Under the pieces are notes generated by a model that made no database searches, was not told the DNA's origin, and saw nothing but the letters and a program-made list of their open reading frames with translations. A stretch of 64,000 nucleotides of DNA, taken from contig JACTAT010000262.1 in the NCBI GenBank assembly GCA_014526335.1, positions 741,194-805,193 of the forward strand, given 5' to 3'. Position numbers and translations under genes: made by a program. This document shows positions 12,901 through 23,422 of this stretch, one piece after another; position 1 is the stretch's first letter, and every line of letters begins with the position of its first letter. Source of the DNA: Chrysaora quinquecirrha. Lineage: Eukaryota; Cnidaria; Scyphozoa; Semaeostomeae; Pelagiidae.

Positions 12901-15900
12901 AACCCAGATAGGTGACGTCTCGCATATAATATCTTATTTCTCTAGATTGATGTAGCCTGTGTAGTCTAAGTCTGAATAGTGTAGTCTCAAATTAGCCCTA
13001 GTAGTTTCACATTAACCCAATGCAGTATGAAAATTGATTGATGTAGTCCCAGATTGACCCAGATAGGTGACATCTGGCATATGATCTCTTATGTCTCTAG
13101 ACGGATGCGGGGATAGATGTAGCCTGTGTGGTCTCAGGTCTGAATAGTTAGTCTTAAATTAGCCCTTGTAGATGTAGTTTTGCATTAAACCAAATGGGTG
13201 AAGTCTCACCAAATAGTTGTAGCTGCAAGCAAAGTAAAAAATAACTAAAAAATACAGCAGCAAAATAACAATGCTAAAAAAACGAGGTTTGCACGTACTT
13301 GAATGAGTCGTAGCTATCTGCAAACGGATTTCCTTCTGCGAGGGCTCTAACTCCTCGAAGTAATATGTCTGCAAATCCTCTAAAAAGGAAATAAGAAAAT
13401 AACGGTTATTTGATCAAGGAGGCATTTAATCAAGTATTTTCCTTTTTCACGAGTCACTTGCATCTTGTTTCCTGTGTTTCCGCAGCAATTTTCAACATTT
13501 ATAGTCTCAGATTCCTTTTTCTCCATTTCTTTCGTCCATCATTCGTGAATTTGAAGCAACATTTGCTGCACTACCACTCCTCAAGCAATCGCAATCCTGG
13601 ACGTTGCAATGGAAAGGAATTCCCTTACTCAAGATCTCCGTCATCTCCCAGAAAAATTTCATGCGACCCAGATCTCTTTGAAAAGATCTCTTTTCACAGG
13701 CTCGTGTTTCTTATAAAAAACTTAGTGTAAACAATAACTCACGTGACGCTAACTGCAGAGAAACCAGTGACTGCATTATACGTTGTTGTTGCTCTTAGGC
13801 AGAGATAAGTGCCACCAGAGAAGGCGAATAAGATAACGATGTAAACAACCGCGAATACACGCAGTTCCTTTACCATTAGGCCATAAAGGATTTTGGAGTA
13901 GAGACCAAGCTGCCTGGAAACAGACGCAAATAAATATTTGAGAAATTTATATTTCTTTAGTGTAAAATCTATAAAAAAATCCAAGCAGTAAAGCCCCACT
14001 TTTTCTTAGAAATAAGAAAAGGAACATTTACGGGCAGACTTTTTATTTAGTTCTGGATAAATTTAACTGTTCTCAAGTTTTCGTTTTTTTTGAAGTCTTG
14101 AACTAAGCCTCCTTCCATTTCCAAGCTTGATGCTTCGCCTAAGTCCCCGCTTTTGAGTAACAATAACTGAGGATGCAGTCTATTGTCTAAAAACAATAAA
14201 CCATAATTATTATGATATTTTTGAAACTCGCATTGTGTATATTTTTGAACTGAATCGACCATTATGAATTAGCCTCGTTATGAAACCAGAGCGAGCATAG
14301 CTTAAAAACGTGTTGTGTTTAACTGAACAGAGAGAATGACTAGACAATATTTCTGTTTTTTTAATGTTATTTTAGACTCATTTAAAGTCGTGATTTGTGA
14401 CTTAGTGTAATGAAACAAAGTCGGTACTTTTGTGGCAAATAGAGCTGCGAAGCTCTTACAAAGGAGTGCAGTGGAGAATAAAGGTAGAAAACAAACTGCT
14501 GCTTTATATAACTTACTGTACAGCTGGGAAAAACTTGAAGATTCTCAGAAAGTTGACAATGTACGCAATCGTTGCCAAATACCACTGAGCTTTAACTTGA
14601 ACAAATCTTAATGGTACAATACTGATAAGTGAAAGCAGACCAATTGTATCAAGCCAGTTAAAAGGATCGTGTATGTATTTCATTCGCTCCCTGGAAAGAG
14701 ATTTGCTTACGGTAAACAGCTAGAAGTAGATATTATGCACAAGCGCCATACATAATCTTATTATCTGAGAAAATTAAACAAAAGCTTAAATCTGAGATAA
14801 AGTTATGGAAAATGGGACTGAATTCTACATGTAGCTAAACTAATATAAAATCCATCTCACTTTTCAGCTCACGGGCTAGAAGGGGGGGACTGACAGGGAG
14901 GGTCTTTGGTATTGGTACAACAAGGTATGGTACCACGTTCCACTCGAATGATATGTTAATACTTATGAATCGATAAAGGTACCAAGTTCCATCTTTTTCA
15001 GAGTTACTGGTTCAAGGTTCCACCATTTTTCCAGAATTTGGTACCAGGTACCACCCCTCAGGTACTATGGTACAACTACCCTATCATCCCCTCTAAAAAG
15101 TGGGATGATTTTGTCTATGTAAACAGGGAATCAGACCATGAAACAAAATGAAAAAGGAAATTAACTTAGGAATAAGCAAGGTCTCTGAGCAAGAAAGCTA
15201 AGTCTTATATGAAACGAGTTTACGTACTTTTCTAGTTGGTCGATCTCAATGAAGAAATAAATGCCAACAAAGATCAGTGTTAAAATTTCGCAAACCAGAC
15301 GGAATATATCGAAGGATGTTTTGTATTTCAAAGGATCTTTAGACTGAACAGCTCCGAGAAGAGCCACGGACATCACTGCCAGGAACATCATATATCGCAT
15401 AGAATACATGCTGCAAAAGAATAATAGAAATTTAAAACCCTGAGGTGGCGATTCTGCAAGAAATATAAGAGGTTTGTAACTGAGCCTGAGCTAGAATAAG
15501 AAAAAATGATTAAGTTTGTCATTACAATTCTGAAAATACATAAACCCTTGATTCCATAACGTGGTAAGCACCGGGAAGGGTCCCGTTCTTTCTCCGGCCT
15601 GATAGTGATGTTTAATGTTCCCATACAATCTTAAGCGTCGGGGACATATAGGAAAATCTTACAGGAGTGGTTCCCGTCCTATCCCCGACGTGACGGCGAT
15701 GTTAATTGTTAATGTTCCGATACAATCCTAAGCGTCGGGTCGGGGACATACAGAAAAATCCTACAGTAGCTGATTTTAGCAGGCAGCGATGGTATGGGAG
15801 CTTGTTTTAGAGCTTGTCACCGTAGACGCCGTCAACGGTGATGAACGCAGAACATGTTTGCATATCAAAATTCATGTTCTGATTAGATCGTGAGAGAAGG

Positions 15901-18900
15901 GGATACAATGATGTCACTTAAAAATGTTGAACAAATTTCAACTTCTCTCTGATTTATCCCCCAGGATGGCTAAATGCCTAAAAAGCATGTTTCAATATCA
16001 TAATGCGTTCTTGAAGCTACCCCGTAGCAATGTCGAGCGTCAACATCTTCCCCGATGATATAGAAGCCAAGCTTCAGATGGACGAATATAGCTGATCAGC
16101 CGACCACCCAGAATCTGACAACTTTCGTTTTTCGGCTGTTTTTTGCTGCATGGTTCTCGAGTGGACCCACAAAGACAGAAAGAGTTAAAGAACACACTAT
16201 GCCGCATTTAGATATATTTTGGAAATTCAGTAATCAACTACAAGAAACTTTTTACATAGTAGACTCACATAATCTTTGATTTGCCATATGCAGACCATTT
16301 AGTATCCGCCAATTGCCGAATGACTGGGTGCTGTATTGCAGCCTATCAAGAGGAAGAAAATATATCTTTCATAAATGAACACTCAGAAAGAAGTTGAAAC
16401 ATTTAACAAGAGTCAATAGAACACACTACGAGTTTTAAATATTCTAGCTGCTGAAATATATTTGTCGTAAATGGCGAACACTAGGATAGATTTTCCACAA
16501 GTGGCACACCAAAATGGATTGGATTCGAACCTGGACTGTGTGACCAGAGAGCCAGCGACGTTTCCACTGTGGTATGCCACTTGTGGAAAAATCTATCCTA
16601 GTGTTCGTCATTCATGATAAATATATACAGCCTGAAGTATATAAACAGGGTGGCCCAATCAAAAGGGTTCTGTACCCCTTAACTCTCAATGAAATTGTAA
16701 CATAATTTCTGTGTAAATTTTCTCAAGGAGGAATTTTATCAAATTTATACCAGGTAATATTCAAGTCAAGTGCGCTATCGTGTAGAAATATGTTGGCGAT
16801 AAGAGCTTCTATCTCGGCGCAATGGGACATTAAATTTATGATGTCCCAAAATCTGCTGTTTACATTCCATCATTGCGTACTGTACTGCAATCGTGCGTGA
16901 AGAAGAATCATGATCCCAGAGTAAAATTGTCACGACCGTTAATGTATGGTCAGTCATATTAGTGAAGTGTTTTGAGCAGGATTGAGGACATTTTGAATAT
17001 CATTTGACTGAAAGAATGAGTTATTGATTTTTCTGTTTTGTTGCGTAAGGATTACGTAAGGGTATAAAGTTGCATATTTTGTTACAGTACGTTTTTGGAT
17101 TGTAAAGTTTTAAAGTCAATTTATTCAGAGATACTAACCCATATCATCATGATATTTACACGATATATCTCACTTGAGTTGAATATCATGTAGTATTAAT
17201 TTCATGAAATTCCAACTTAAGAATAAATTATTAATAAATTATTTGGTTAGGGGGTCCCTTTTTTCTGGGCCACCCTGTATATTAAATATGTAAGGTGCTG
17301 AAGAAAGCTCAACATAGCTGAAACACAAAAACGTCAAATTGGATGAGTGCCTTTTGCTGTACGACTTGGAGAGTTGTTTGGCGATTTCATTGAGCTAAAA
17401 AGCTCAGTGGAGACGCTGTTGGCTCTCTGGTCATGCAGTCCTGGTACCAATACCATCTGTTATGGAATGCCACTGATTAAATCTTTCATAATGTACGCCA
17501 TGCATGACAAATGTATGGTGCTGAAGAAGGATCAACATGGGGTAGCAAACACAAAAGGTCCGGGAGGAGAGCCTTGGGCTGTATGACTTGTGAGGGTCCC
17601 AACTATTTTTGCCAGGATTTTAGGTTTCTTATAAAGAATAAACGTGTATTCAAAATACCTTATTATGATCACTCTGACATATAGCTTGAAGACACGAATT
17701 GGAGCGATGACTGAAACCATCATGCCATGGCGACCTCCCATAATCATCTCCATCTAATATTCGATAGAAAAAATGATAACGGAGAGGAATATCCGGGACT
17801 CTGTGCCATTCTTTTTCATACGCTATTTCTTGGTCAGCAGGCAGCATTGGCCAATCAGGATTGATGAGCGAATCCAGGACAGCGATTACAGATTTCTGTA
17901 TATGAAAAGAAACGAAAAAAAGTAAGTAAAGAAAAACGAACGAGAGGATAAGATTCAAATTTTTGGTTAGACTTATTACATTCGTCGTAGTCTACGCTCC
18001 TCTGCACACTCCACACTCTGCTCCAACTACGACTAATAAACTTTCAATAAAAAATTCGTATAATTTTCTCTGTAAAGAAACAGCAATTATGCTGTTGTAG
18101 TTGCTGTAGCTGTTTCCGAAAGAGTGGAAGGAATATAGCTAATAAGTCTAATTTTAGGGTGCGTTTCTTTGGGACCTTTTCTGTGTCTTCTTTTTTCTGG
18201 AGACTTCGGAGAGATCGAGAACCCGTTCTTCAGGACAACTCTCGGAAAAATCGGCGACTTTTGAAGCTCCAGACACTCAGGACCTCAGCGCTGACAGATT
18301 CCGCAGACTTCGCAGAAATATTGGGTGCGTTATTTGGTCTTTTTACTCCGACTGAATACTGAGAAAAGTAGATTTTGTATATTTCCGACTCCGGACCCAA
18401 AAAAACGTGCTTACTTGAAAACCAGAATCCCTGCAAAGTTGGCGATATTTCAGCTCTGGGGCAGGAGAACTTGTACCCTACAAAGTCTTTAATTTTTCAA
18501 GAGTTGCCCTGGAAGTCTCGAGGAAAAAGAAAAGGCAGAAAAGAGAATAAATTCAACGAATCTGGGTACAAATTCCGCCTTACTTTATTGTTTCGGTCTG
18601 TTTCTGATGTTCATACTCTGAGGAGTGTCAGGCAAGAAAAGCTTTTAAGTATGCCCGAAAATGTTCCCGCTGTTTATCGCAATTCAGAAAAATAGAAACA
18701 AATTCTGAAAGCGGTAGACTTCGCGGACTCAGAAATTGTATTTGATTTTGCTGAATTCGGAAAACAGTAGGTAGAAGGCTTTCTAAAGTTTCCACTCCAA
18801 CAACTAGAAGGCTTGGTCGGAATTTTTGCGTGATACAAATTAAAATAGAACAGCAAAAACGTTACTAATACAGTCATATGGTTAGCTTATCGTGAGAATT

Positions 18901-21900
18901 TCTCTTTAGAGGGACAAATTCGCCGTTATGTTTGTAATAAGACGAAAATAAAGCTACAGACAGCGAAGATAAATCGCTACTGCGGTCTTTCAAAAGCTTG
19001 AGTTTTCTAGTAATAACTGTGCTACAACTGCGCATGTTTATAATCTCTAAGAAGGCCAGATTCAACAATATATTCTCTTCTCTCTGCATTAACAACAGAC
19101 ATAGCTATAACAATATTATATTTTGTACAAAAATCGTCGTTTATAGCTATGATGCTATGGAAAAATTAAAGATAGGCTACGTCACACGATATCGGTTGGA
19201 AATGAATCCGATATGAGTTGCTGTCGGATTGGTCTTACGACTGAAGAATTGAGAATCGAAGACGATTTTCTGCCGATACACCGATCACGTTCAATAAGCG
19301 TCTTGGTGTAAACGCAAGAACAACCCGATATCAAATCGTATCAGAAATGAGAGAGTTGGGCTGTATGACTTGGAGAGTTACTCGGCGATTTCTTTGAGCT
19401 CTATAGCTCAGTAGAAACGTCGTTGGCTCTCTGATCATGCAGTCCTGGGTTCAAATCCCATCAATTGTGGTATGCCACTTGAGGAAAAATCAAATCATAT
19501 CGGATTCATTGTCGATTCATATGAATCCAATGGCTTTAAATAATAGACCTAATAGGCTAACGTTGTTTACACCCATTTCAGGTCACATGGTCATACCCTC
19601 GAGGAACCATTGCTTTGTTGTCGAATTCAGAGCTCGATCCACGCTTTTCATGGCAGAAACATTAACAACGTTAGCCGTCTTTGTTTTGGAGACAGATAAA
19701 TTCTCATATCTAAGAAACCAGTTTTAAATTACCTTCATATGATGACTTTCTATATAGTTCTTGAACTGAAATGGAGGGAGTTTCTTCCTTTCTTCATCAT
19801 ATTCAAACAGAAGACGAATCCTAAAGATCATACGGAATAATGATAAATTATTTCTTATGTCAGGAGTAAATATGCCAGGAGGCAGTTCCAGTACCGTTAA
19901 GAGGAGGGGTCCAGTGGGTCAGAGGTCCGGGGCCTAAGCTGAAAAGGGGCCATCAAAAATTGAAAATCTCTTAATACTCACCCCTAAAACTTCCTAAAGG
20001 CCAGTACGATTTTAGCCAGGGCCTGCTCTCCCTCTCGACAACCCTGGTCAGTTACCTCTATCAAAAGTAGGCAGACAAAACAGTCAATGCCTAAGGCACA
20101 AAAAACCTATTGCACTAAATTCTTAACAAAGCATTACATATGATAGCATTACCTCGATTTCTGCATGGTTGCATCTATAAGCAGACTAGCCATATCATCA
20201 TCGAAATTCTCAAGAGCCAGTTCCACAGCTAGCTGTCTTTTCTTTGGATGAGTTGTAAGGTAAACCAAATCAGGGTCCCTTTTCAGCAGACATTTTGCTA
20301 TCTCTGTGAAGTTTCTTTGGCATGAAACTTTAGTAGGAGTAAGCTGTTTTTGCAGAAATCCTTCTGCTGCAACATGCAAAAGGGTTTTTCTAACCCCATT
20401 ATGCTCAACTATTCTTTTAGCATATCTGCAATCAGCAGGGTCTTTGACTTTATCATACTCTCTGTTGATTATAATCCTTGCAATTTTTGCAATCTGGAAA
20501 GGAAATGTGATATCATTATCAAAATTTCAATTATTACATGTCAGAAGTCCTTCGCAGACACTAAGAAGGCAAACAGATTAGATGTCAAACTGCATTCTCC
20601 TGCAGCATGCACAGAAGAAATTACATGTATGTGAAAACAAGGATAAAGGGTGTGCATTGTTAAGGGGGCTTGTAGGTGTATGTTTTGTTCTAAGATGATT
20701 TGGTCCAATGGTTTGTGTCTAGCTTTTGGTGTGGAGTGCCAGAAGAATGTCCTAGCGATGGTGCTATTGATTTTATGTGCCTTCAAAGTTCCTGATTCTA
20801 AGGGCTTTGACTGTGAAAAGTGACAGGCAGTGAAACTTTTAACTCTGACTTGCCATAGCCCTTATCAGACCGTAAACATTGAACGGACATAAAATCAATA
20901 CTAAAAGTTTTAAAGTGGTAAAACTTTGCACCTAGAAGAAACTTTGGCTGCTTTATAAGAATTTGGTATCTAAAACTCTGTACCTCAAAATGGTGAAAAT
21001 TCCCGTTATCACAGCTGTTTGTCAAAAACATCTATATAGATCATTTCGGTAGACATCACACAGCATTAAAATTTTTCGAAATCACATGATATTGAGTTTT
21101 TTATATGAAAATCTCATAAAGCAGCCAAAACTTAGTCTATGTACAAAGTTTCGCTGTCCTAGCGCTTGTGTTCTTAATTTTATGAGCATTCAAAGTTCCC
21201 AATTCGATAAAGGCTTTGACAGAAAAAAATGAACTTGGTGAAACTTTTTACCCCACACGGTCAAAGCCCTTATAAAATCGAATACTTTAGACGCTTGTAG
21301 AATTGATAATACACGTGCTGGGATAGTAAAACTTTACACCTAGACTAATTTTTGGGTGCTTTATACGATTTTCTTATCGAAAGATTGATATCTTGAGATT
21401 TTGAAAAACTTAAATTCTACCGAAATGATCTATACATCTCTTTGTTTTTGACATTTTCCCATGCCAGTTAACTATGCCATTGGCCAAAACAGACCACAAG
21501 TCATTCATCAAAATGCATTTTTCGAATTCATCATTAATTTGAATACAGTATTTTGTCTTCAACTTTCAACAAAGTTATTCTTACTTGTCTCTCGTAACTT
21601 GCAAAAGCTTGTGGACCTGACCCAAATGGCATGGTTTCATCCTTCTCCAATTCATCAAACCATTGTGTCATCATCAGTACTATGACGTCATCTCCTTCCT
21701 CTGTCTCAGTGTCAAAACTGTCATATTTTTTAAAAATCCTGTCTGCACGAATCTCATCTAAACACTCGAACCAACTTAATCCGTTTTTCCTTTTCTTCTC
21801 CTCGCAATGTTTGTTATGTACCTGTAGGGATGGAAATGAAATAGGTATCTAGCTTATCTTATAAACAAATAAAAGAAGAAAATGGGTCTGTAAGCAGAAA

Positions 21901-22271
21901 AGTTATAAGCAGCAGTCACGCAGAAATGAAAGTCAATAAAAATGCTATTTCAAATCCTGCTTTAATTGTTTGCTTTATATTGGCATTGTATTTTATCCTG
22001 TAGGTACCAGCTTCAACCCTTGGTAGCTTGAAACTAGGGTATCTACCTAACGGCCAGACGGCCTAAGCGAAAGCGAAACTGTTTCCTACTCAACAATAAA
22101 ATTCAGAAACTACAGTACCTTATCCCAAAACTCAGGGTCTGTTGGGTTGAAATCCTCCATGAAAGAATTGCTTTTTGACGATTTGGTTTGGTCATCTTCT
22201 TTCTCTTCCATCGACTGTTGCGGTGAAACTTTGCCCTTTAGTTCCAAGGAACCGTACTTCGCAGAAGCCAT
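9938..22271 (-). CDS. Ankyrin-containing TRP-type cation channel, complete
   Basis: Thirteen exons join in frame to 683 residues: 22119-22271, 21585-21821, 20153-20493, 19733-19820, 17659-17895, 16269-16342, 15228-15410, 14517-14690, 13743-13913, 13299-13379, 11779-11959, 11068-11128 and 9938-10008 (TGA). Residues 1-130 are an acidic cytosolic N-terminus; around 155-245 are ankyrin-like helices (TLLHVAAEGF; LAVELALENFDDDMASLLID). A pre-S1 motif (HPVIRQLADTKWSAYGKSKI) is typical of TRP channels. Six membrane segments follow: S1 about 378-398, S2 410-433, S3 449-467, S4 473-494, S5 512-534, S6 580-606 (AFVIIIILTSMMLIIVFLVN). A pore helix (GFADILLRGVRALAEGN) lies before S6, and NILIAQLS closes S6. 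I start at ATG 22271; an in-frame ATG at 22322 would add 17 hydrophobic residues, unlikely for a cytosolic N-terminus. Expected role is a plasma-membrane cation channel, assembling as a tetramer as TRPs do. Subfamily (TRPA, TRPV or other) is unresolved. Confidence 0.85.
12236..13190. repeat. 180-bp tandem repeat array in a channel intron
   Basis: Units at 12301-12480 and 12481-12660 are almost identical at exactly 180 bp spacing. A partial unit precedes them (12236-12300) and a third copy begins at 12661 with a few-base deletion. From about 12820 to 13190 a related, more diverged repeat continues (attagccc...gtagtttcacattaaccca; ttgatgtagtc). The array lies in the intron between the pore-helix exon (13299) and the S6 exon (11959) and encodes no long frame. 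Confidence 0.85.
16472..16612. repeat. tRNA-derived SINE in hairpin arrangement
   Basis: On the minus strand a tRNA-like head with perfect B box (GGTTCGAATCC) leads into the tail 'tgccacttgtggaaaatcta' plus tcctagtgttcg. On the plus strand the same tail recurs at about 16571-16612. The two tails make inverted arms of about 40 bp around the tRNA-like core. It is in an intron of the channel gene. Confidence 0.7.
17345..17505 (+). repeat. tRNA-derived SINE copy (diverged)
   Basis: Shares with the copy at 19362 the leader 'tgtacgacttggagagtt', 'agctcagtggagacgctgtt', 'ggctctctggtcatgcagtc' and 'ggaatgccact'. The B box is degraded (ggtaccaatacc). Intronic in the channel gene. Confidence 0.6.
19362..19497 (+). 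repeat. tRNA-derived SINE copy
   Basis: Contains 'tagctcagtagaaacgtcgt', 'ggctctctgatcatgcagtc', B box ggttcaaatcc and the tail 'tggtatgccacttgaggaaa'. Same family as 16472-16612, 17345-17505 and 46915-47040. Intronic in the channel gene. Confidence 0.65.
20786..21432. repeat. Foldback repeat family, paired copies
   Basis: Two related blocks (about 20786-21031 and 21057-21432) share 'tcaaagttcc', 'ggctttgac', 'agcccttat' and 'ttacacctaga'-type motifs. The centre reads as an inverted repeat: 'ggtaaaactttgcacctaga' with 'actttggctgctttat' is mirrored by 'cataaagcagccaaaactta' with 'gtacaaagttt'. No coding capacity. Other members are at 34255-34440, 40655-40745 and 63465-63825. Intronic in the channel gene. 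Confidence 0.6.
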
Positions 22272-23412
22272 CCTCGTCCTGAGGGAGAAGGAGAAGAAGA
22301 GACCGAAAGATGCTAGCCACACCTTTTTAAAAACAAACTAAACTTCTCTTTGCAGAAAGATAAAATATATTTATTTCAATTTTCAATGACTAAGGAGGCG
22401 TCTTTGTCATTTCACACCATCTGTCACTGACAAATGAAACAATTATTAGTACAAAATCTAAAAGGATTGAAAAATTATCTTTTCAATTTTCAAAGTCAAT
22501 AAGCTCTTCTCTTCACGAAAGCATTAGACTTTAGAGCTCGATTTAGAGCAAAAGAAACTAATTTGGCTATCGTAGAAAATTGCATCAAACAAAACATGGG
22601 GATATATAAGATGAAAATTTTTAATTAGTTCTGCATCTATTCAAAATGTACTTTCAATTTATAGATGTTTCAATGGAGACCATGAATTATGCACAAAGTG
22701 CGCGATAAGAAACGCGGTTTTGACTAAGTTGTTTTTATTTCATAATAATCACAATAGAACTTCATGCAGCGACTATTCAATTTGATCTTCCATATGTAAA
22801 AATACCCATCAAAATAAAAAAAGTTAATTTACTACTAGTGTTGCAGTTTAGATTTTATTCCGATCGATTGTTCCGAACTTCTAAATTCAATTCCAAGAAT
22901 AAACTTTTGTTTTGTTGTTGCTGCTGTCTCCTCGGGTCATGGGGTCTGGTAACTGACTAAGCATTGTGTTACCATGGATACAAATAATTATTTGCCCGCT
23001 TATAACACATGAACGTTACAGAACTTTGAATTCAGTTTGTTTATCCTGTTGTGTTATGTGAAAGAGAATTTAAAAAATTACGATCGAGCGAATTGATTAT
23101 CTTTTCCAAGCAAGGAGATCACTTTTTATTATTTGCAACTGTTGGTTAACGTCAATCCAGACGAAAATTCGATCATTAGGCCCATCGATCGAATCTTTAA
23201 CGCCGTGTTCAACAACGAGGAGGTGTCCTAACAGTTTGTAGCAGCTGGAAATTCCAATCGTTTCATTGTTTTGTATAAATGAAAGACTCGTGAATTGCAT
23301 CGATTGTTGCGGATTTTCTTCTAAGCCATAAATTGTTCTGAAAGCATGTTCAGATTTATTATGACAAACCACAGAAATTTTACGCTGAAGTTTCGTGACT
23401 TTCTTTCCTCAA
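22272..23412. promoter_or_regulatory. Head-to-head intergenic region, probable bidirectional promoter
   Basis: The channel gene starts leftward at 22271 and the KIAA1549-like gene starts rightward at 23413, leaving about 1.1 kb for both leaders and promoters. The part from 23160 to 23230 is richer in CpG than the surroundings (atcgatcgaatc, aacgccgtg, aacaacgagg). I see no well-placed TATA box. The call rests on gene arrangement only. Confidence 0.4.
23097..23372 (-). CDS. Unrecognised 91-residue open frame in the divergent promoter region
   Basis: A minus-strand frame with natural-looking composition (segments such as GISSCYKLLGHLLVVEHGVK and RIFVWIDVNQQLQIIKSDLL) ends in TAA at 23097. An acceptor-like tract (catgctttcag) precedes it near 23341, so it could be a last exon or a gene fragment. 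I recognise no family and find no partner exon; it overlaps the leader region of the KIAA1549-like gene on the other strand. It may be chance. Confidence 0.25.
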   Translation of the reverse strand: MVCHNKSEHAFRTIYGLEENPQQSMQFTSLSFIQNNETIGISSCYKLLGHLLVVEHGVKDSIDGPNDRIFVWIDVNQQLQIIKSDLLAWKR

Positions 23413-23422
23413 ATATGATGTT
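23413..23422 (+). CDS. Exon 1 of the KIAA1549-like gene (ATG, 10 coding bases)
   Basis: ATG ATG TTT G is followed by donor gtaagg. Joined to the acceptor at 24860 (ttttcttttctacag) it gives MMFALLFIISVVTAQ, a textbook signal peptide with likely cleavage after VTA. The long open frame of exon 2 extends upstream into the intron to a false ATG at 24761, which lacks a signal peptide. Confidence 0.7.
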
